Shown: positions 60,986 through 64,000 of the stretch, in pieces
How the letters are laid out: each line of letters begins with the position of its first letter
Numbering within the stretch: position 1 is the first letter of the stretch
Assembly (NCBI RefSeq): GCF_014805625.2
Contig: NW_023998454.1
Span: 2,653,645 to 2,717,644 of the forward strand
DNA from: Glossina fuscipes
Lineage: Eukaryota > Arthropoda > Insecta > Diptera > Glossinidae
Reading direction: 5' to 3'
Length of the DNA stretch: 64,000 bases
Position numbers and translations under genes: made by a program
Notes under the pieces: model-generated
Databases searched by the model: none
Seen by the model: only the letters and a program-made list of their open reading frames with translations
Told to the model about the DNA's origin: nothing

Positions 60986-63422
60986 TATGCCTAAATGACA
61001 ACAATGATAATTATAAGTCCAGTTATATAGACCCAAATAATGTGAAGAGTTTTCCAAAGAGTATTCACAGAATATTTTTAAAACTCAATATTTCAATATT
61101 TAAGCGAACGAATACATCACAACTTAAACGTTTCGCGTTCTGGCTTTAAATGTTGCGAATTCTTAAGGCTCAATTAGTTAAAAGAACACAACAACAAAAA
61201 TAGCAGCCATTCATTATGGTCTACAAAAACGCAATGAGAGTACATTCATCAATTACAAGCCATCTTGTCTTTGATATTCAGCCATTGCTGTAATGCAACA
61301 GATTTTTAAGCAACACAAGCACAAATATGAAAAAAGCTGCAACACATCAAACGTACATTTAGTTGTTTGATACAAAAGAATTTCAAAATTCGCTTATATA
61401 AGAATCGTGGAAGCAGTGGAGAGGAAGAAGAGAAGCAGTTTTTACGTTTTTTCGATATTTTTTTTTGCAATTTTCTAAGGTCACTATACTATCAAGCAAC
61501 CAGCAGCCGGAGAGTAATTAGAAAATATACAAAATATGTATATATATATATATATTATATACAAGTATTTAGAAATACAACTTATTCTAAAAAGTCAAGT
61601 TCGGATCTCTTCAAACAGGCTTTTTTGTGCTAAACTTGCGAGGTTCAAGAACCGTTTGTATCTTAATTTGTTGTTTTTATTCGGTTGTTATTATTGACAT
61701 GTATTTCGATAAACGTAATGACAATTAGATATACACGCTATCCGCAGCGATTTTTGGCATAAAATGATCTTAATTAGGTTTACATAGGTTAGTATTAGGT
61801 TGGCAACATGCTAAGAACAAATCCATCATAATTATCAAATTTGGAAACTAAAAAGTGAATTTATTTATACCAGGACGTTGGTTCTTCAAAAAATTTTTCC
61901 CTTAAAAAGAACATTTCTGGAGAGGGTTTCGTTGATATCCTGCTATGACACCTTTAATAATATATTAACGAACATTAACATCAGCAAATATACATATCAT
62001 CTTCCTTTGGCTGAATTGTTCAAACGATTAGAATTATCGCATGAGTATATCGACTCTCGATCACAGTCGTATGTATTCTGTGGTCGTTTGACTTCTGTTA
62101 GATTTCTATTCTTAAAATTCGGAATGGAAAGGTTAGATTTCACAAGTGATTTCTTACAAGTGATCCGCCATTAGCCGTATTCTCAAGGAGTATAATAATT
62201 TAAAATGTGCTCAACAAATCACGTATGATATGTAGCTGATATGGATCTGATATTAAATACAATTGCACATCGCCTTAATATAATAATATATTATAAAATG
62301 GTTTCCGTATTAAAACATCTAGGTTTCACTCCTTTACTAGCGAATATGAAACTTTTCATTGATGAAGGCTATACACTTTCTCCTTTTGCACGTTACGGAC
62401 GTCCAAGATGTTGCATATATTTTGAAAGAAAGTTTGTCGATACAAACAAGTGTCATTCAAAGGCAAATCGAACTTCGCTCGATAAAAGGAAATTATGTGA
62501 AAGACTGAACTTATTGTTATATTAAATCCCAGAAAAAGCGCAAATTAAAATACTGAACGTCATGTCACGTGAAAATATTTGTACATATTAATTAAATTAT
62601 TAAACATTTGCACATCAAGATGGTGTAAATCTCCCTAAAAAAAACATACATTTCTTACTGGCAGACATAACGTTAAATAGTCGTCACTTGCTGCTTTTTG
62701 AATTTGTTAAAACATATTGAATTTTTCATAAATCGTGGTCGAAGCCGAGAGTTTGAGCGGTCTTTAGAGATGGGCACGTGACAACCAGCCAACACTAATG
62801 CTCAATTAGTTTTATTCTAATTAGAGTAGAACGTTGAAAGGTTTTTGAATTTAAAATTAGAGCATTTTTCATGAAAGATGTTTCAAGCAGAAAATTCGAG
62901 GCATAATTTGATATGAGTGCATGAACATCAGTAGTCAGCCACGCAAAAAAGATGTTACGAATATTTTTATTGCAAATAAAAGTAAGCCTTACAGCACGTA
63001 GACGTTAAGTAGTTTCCTTGGAAGTCAGAGAAACGCATACCTATTAAAAAATTATAGTGGGACTGATGATATATTTTGAGTAGCGTTAGTATCCGCACGA
63101 AAAAATGAATCGAATTTTCGAATAAAGTTCCAACAAGTTCTTAGAGATCTTATAGTAGTAATGTAATAATAATAGCTCTAGCGTAGTAAAAATTTTATCC
63201 TTAGCTGCAATGACAATTTCTCATTGTTGTTGGAGATAATTGTTTTCGATTTTTCTAGTGCATTCGTTAAATGATTCCGTGTCACGGTGAGGACGGCAAC
63301 GCTTGCCCATCTTTAATTTGGTAATTGTACAATGAATGAATTTAATTAAAATTAATTTGATAAATCACAAAGGTTCTAATTATTCCTAATTTGCTGCTGG
63401 TGCGTTAATGATAATTAATTAT
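60986..63422. other. Noncoding stretch, probably myosin XVIII intron
   Basis: No further myosin exons (IQ or coiled coil) are visible on the plus strand. A TATTAGGTTGGCAACATGC at about 61793 resembles a mariner terminal repeat start (TTAGGTTGGCAAC) but no partner end was found. The ORFs at 61.9-62.5 kb show no family motif. The lipase promoter should lie at 61.0-61.2 kb. Confidence 0.4.
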
Positions 63423-63780
63423 ATTTTTATACCTTACATCACTTATGGCACCGGAGTATATTAAGTTTGTGCGGATATATGCAACATCCAGGAAGACATT
63501 TCTTTATATCGATCGATTCAGAATCACTCACTTAATCGATTTAAACCTTGTGTCCACTTGTCCGCCTTGTTTTCTTTTGTTCAACCTACAGGCCGCAACT
63601 TTTGAGATATTTTCATGAAATTTGGTATACTGGCTTGTTTTGCCGCAAGGACGGAACACCATTGAAAATGGTTCGGGTCGGAAAAGTGTTGCGACCACTT
63701 GCCATATATCGCCCCAATTTGAAAATTCATTAAATGAATACCTATAGCGTGTAGGGTACTTTATGGTGAGTCGCGCCCCA
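63423..63780 (-). repeat. Dispersed repeat family B, copy 3 with a longer body
   Basis: The reverse complement of 63423-63495 aligns with 44070-44131 (CCGCACAAA, TTAATATAC, CATAAGTG, GGTATAAAAAT). The adjoining plus-strand part (63550-63780) has CACTTGTCCGCCTTG, GAGATATTTTCATGAAATTT and GGTCGGAAAA, a style of sequence that recurs as interspersed repeats in fly genomes. Element class is not established. Confidence 0.5.
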
Positions 63781-63789
63781 CCATAGCAC

Positions 63790-63994
63790 TTTTACTTATT
63801 TTATAATGTTATTGGAAAAATATGTGAAACGAAAGCTTTTTCGATACTTCTTTGCCAACGAAATCCTATTAGAATTTTTAACATTAATATTTTTACTTAT
63901 TTTATAATGTTATTGGAAAAATATGTGAAACGAAAGCTTTTTCGATACTTAAAAGTGTCTTTGCCAACGAAATCCTATTAGAATTTTTAACATC
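63790..63994 (+). repeat. Tandem duplication, two units of about 101-109 bases
   Basis: Unit 1 starts at 63790 and unit 2 at 63891, both TTTTACTTATTTTATAATGT and continuing nearly identically to GAATTTTTAACAT. Unit 2 carries an extra eight bases (TAAAAGTG) after CGATACT. The array may go on past the window edge. Confidence 0.85.
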
Positions 63995-64000
63995 AAGTAA

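Noticed and set aside
61878..62525. Two plus-strand ORFs near 62 kb considered as the next myosin XVIII exons
   Set aside because: Neither has the expected sequence after ...GPSQ, an IQ motif or coiled-coil heptads, and splice sites are lacking.

Overview
The window is 64 kb of AT-rich nuclear DNA from a higher fly. Evidence is short introns with GT..AG ends, closely fly-like orthologues (a scheggia-type citrate carrier, a 327-residue PP1 alpha catalytic subunit of the Pp1alpha-96A type, a takeout/JHBP protein, a myosin XVIII heavy chain of the Mhcl type), and decayed mariner and Tc1-like elements. A calyptrate fly such as a tsetse fly is my guess from the base composition and long TE-littered intergenic DNA; it is not proven. 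I see no bacterial insertion, CRISPR array, rRNA or convincing functional tRNA.

Layout. 0.2-1.4 kb: a METTL18-like histidine methyltransferase copy that looks decayed (+). 5.5-6.6 kb: mitochondrial citrate carrier (+), tail to tail with a NUDT18-type Nudix hydrolase (-) at 7.1-8.2 kb. 8.2-14.8 kb: noncoding DNA with a Tc1-like relic. 14.8-17.0 kb: PP1 catalytic subunit in seven coding exons (+). 20.0-20.3 kb: an unrecognised two-exon 86-residue gene (-). 21.2-21.7 kb: mariner relic. 23.1-24.0 kb: an intronless Asn-rich orphan ORF (-). 26-28.3 kb: unresolved exon-like ORFs (-) and a 57-residue membrane smORF (+). 28.9-37.2 kb: a secreted takeout-like protein (+) whose 7.3-kb first intron holds another mariner relic. 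40.9 kb to beyond the right edge: the myosin XVIII gene (+), with KE-rich N-terminus, PDZ domain, at least one alternative first exon and most of the motor domain. A secreted lipase gene (-) with its own introns lies right after the last myosin exon visible here and is probably nested in a myosin intron.

The genes do not form a pathway; this is ordinary eukaryotic single-gene architecture. The items most worth a second look are the broken METTL18 copy, the small unrecognised genes, the candidate alternative starts of myosin XVIII, one myosin splice junction that is off by one base, and several dispersed repeat families (tRNA-like SINE candidates, a repeat with at least three copies in the window, and a GC-rich hairpin flanked by direct repeats).
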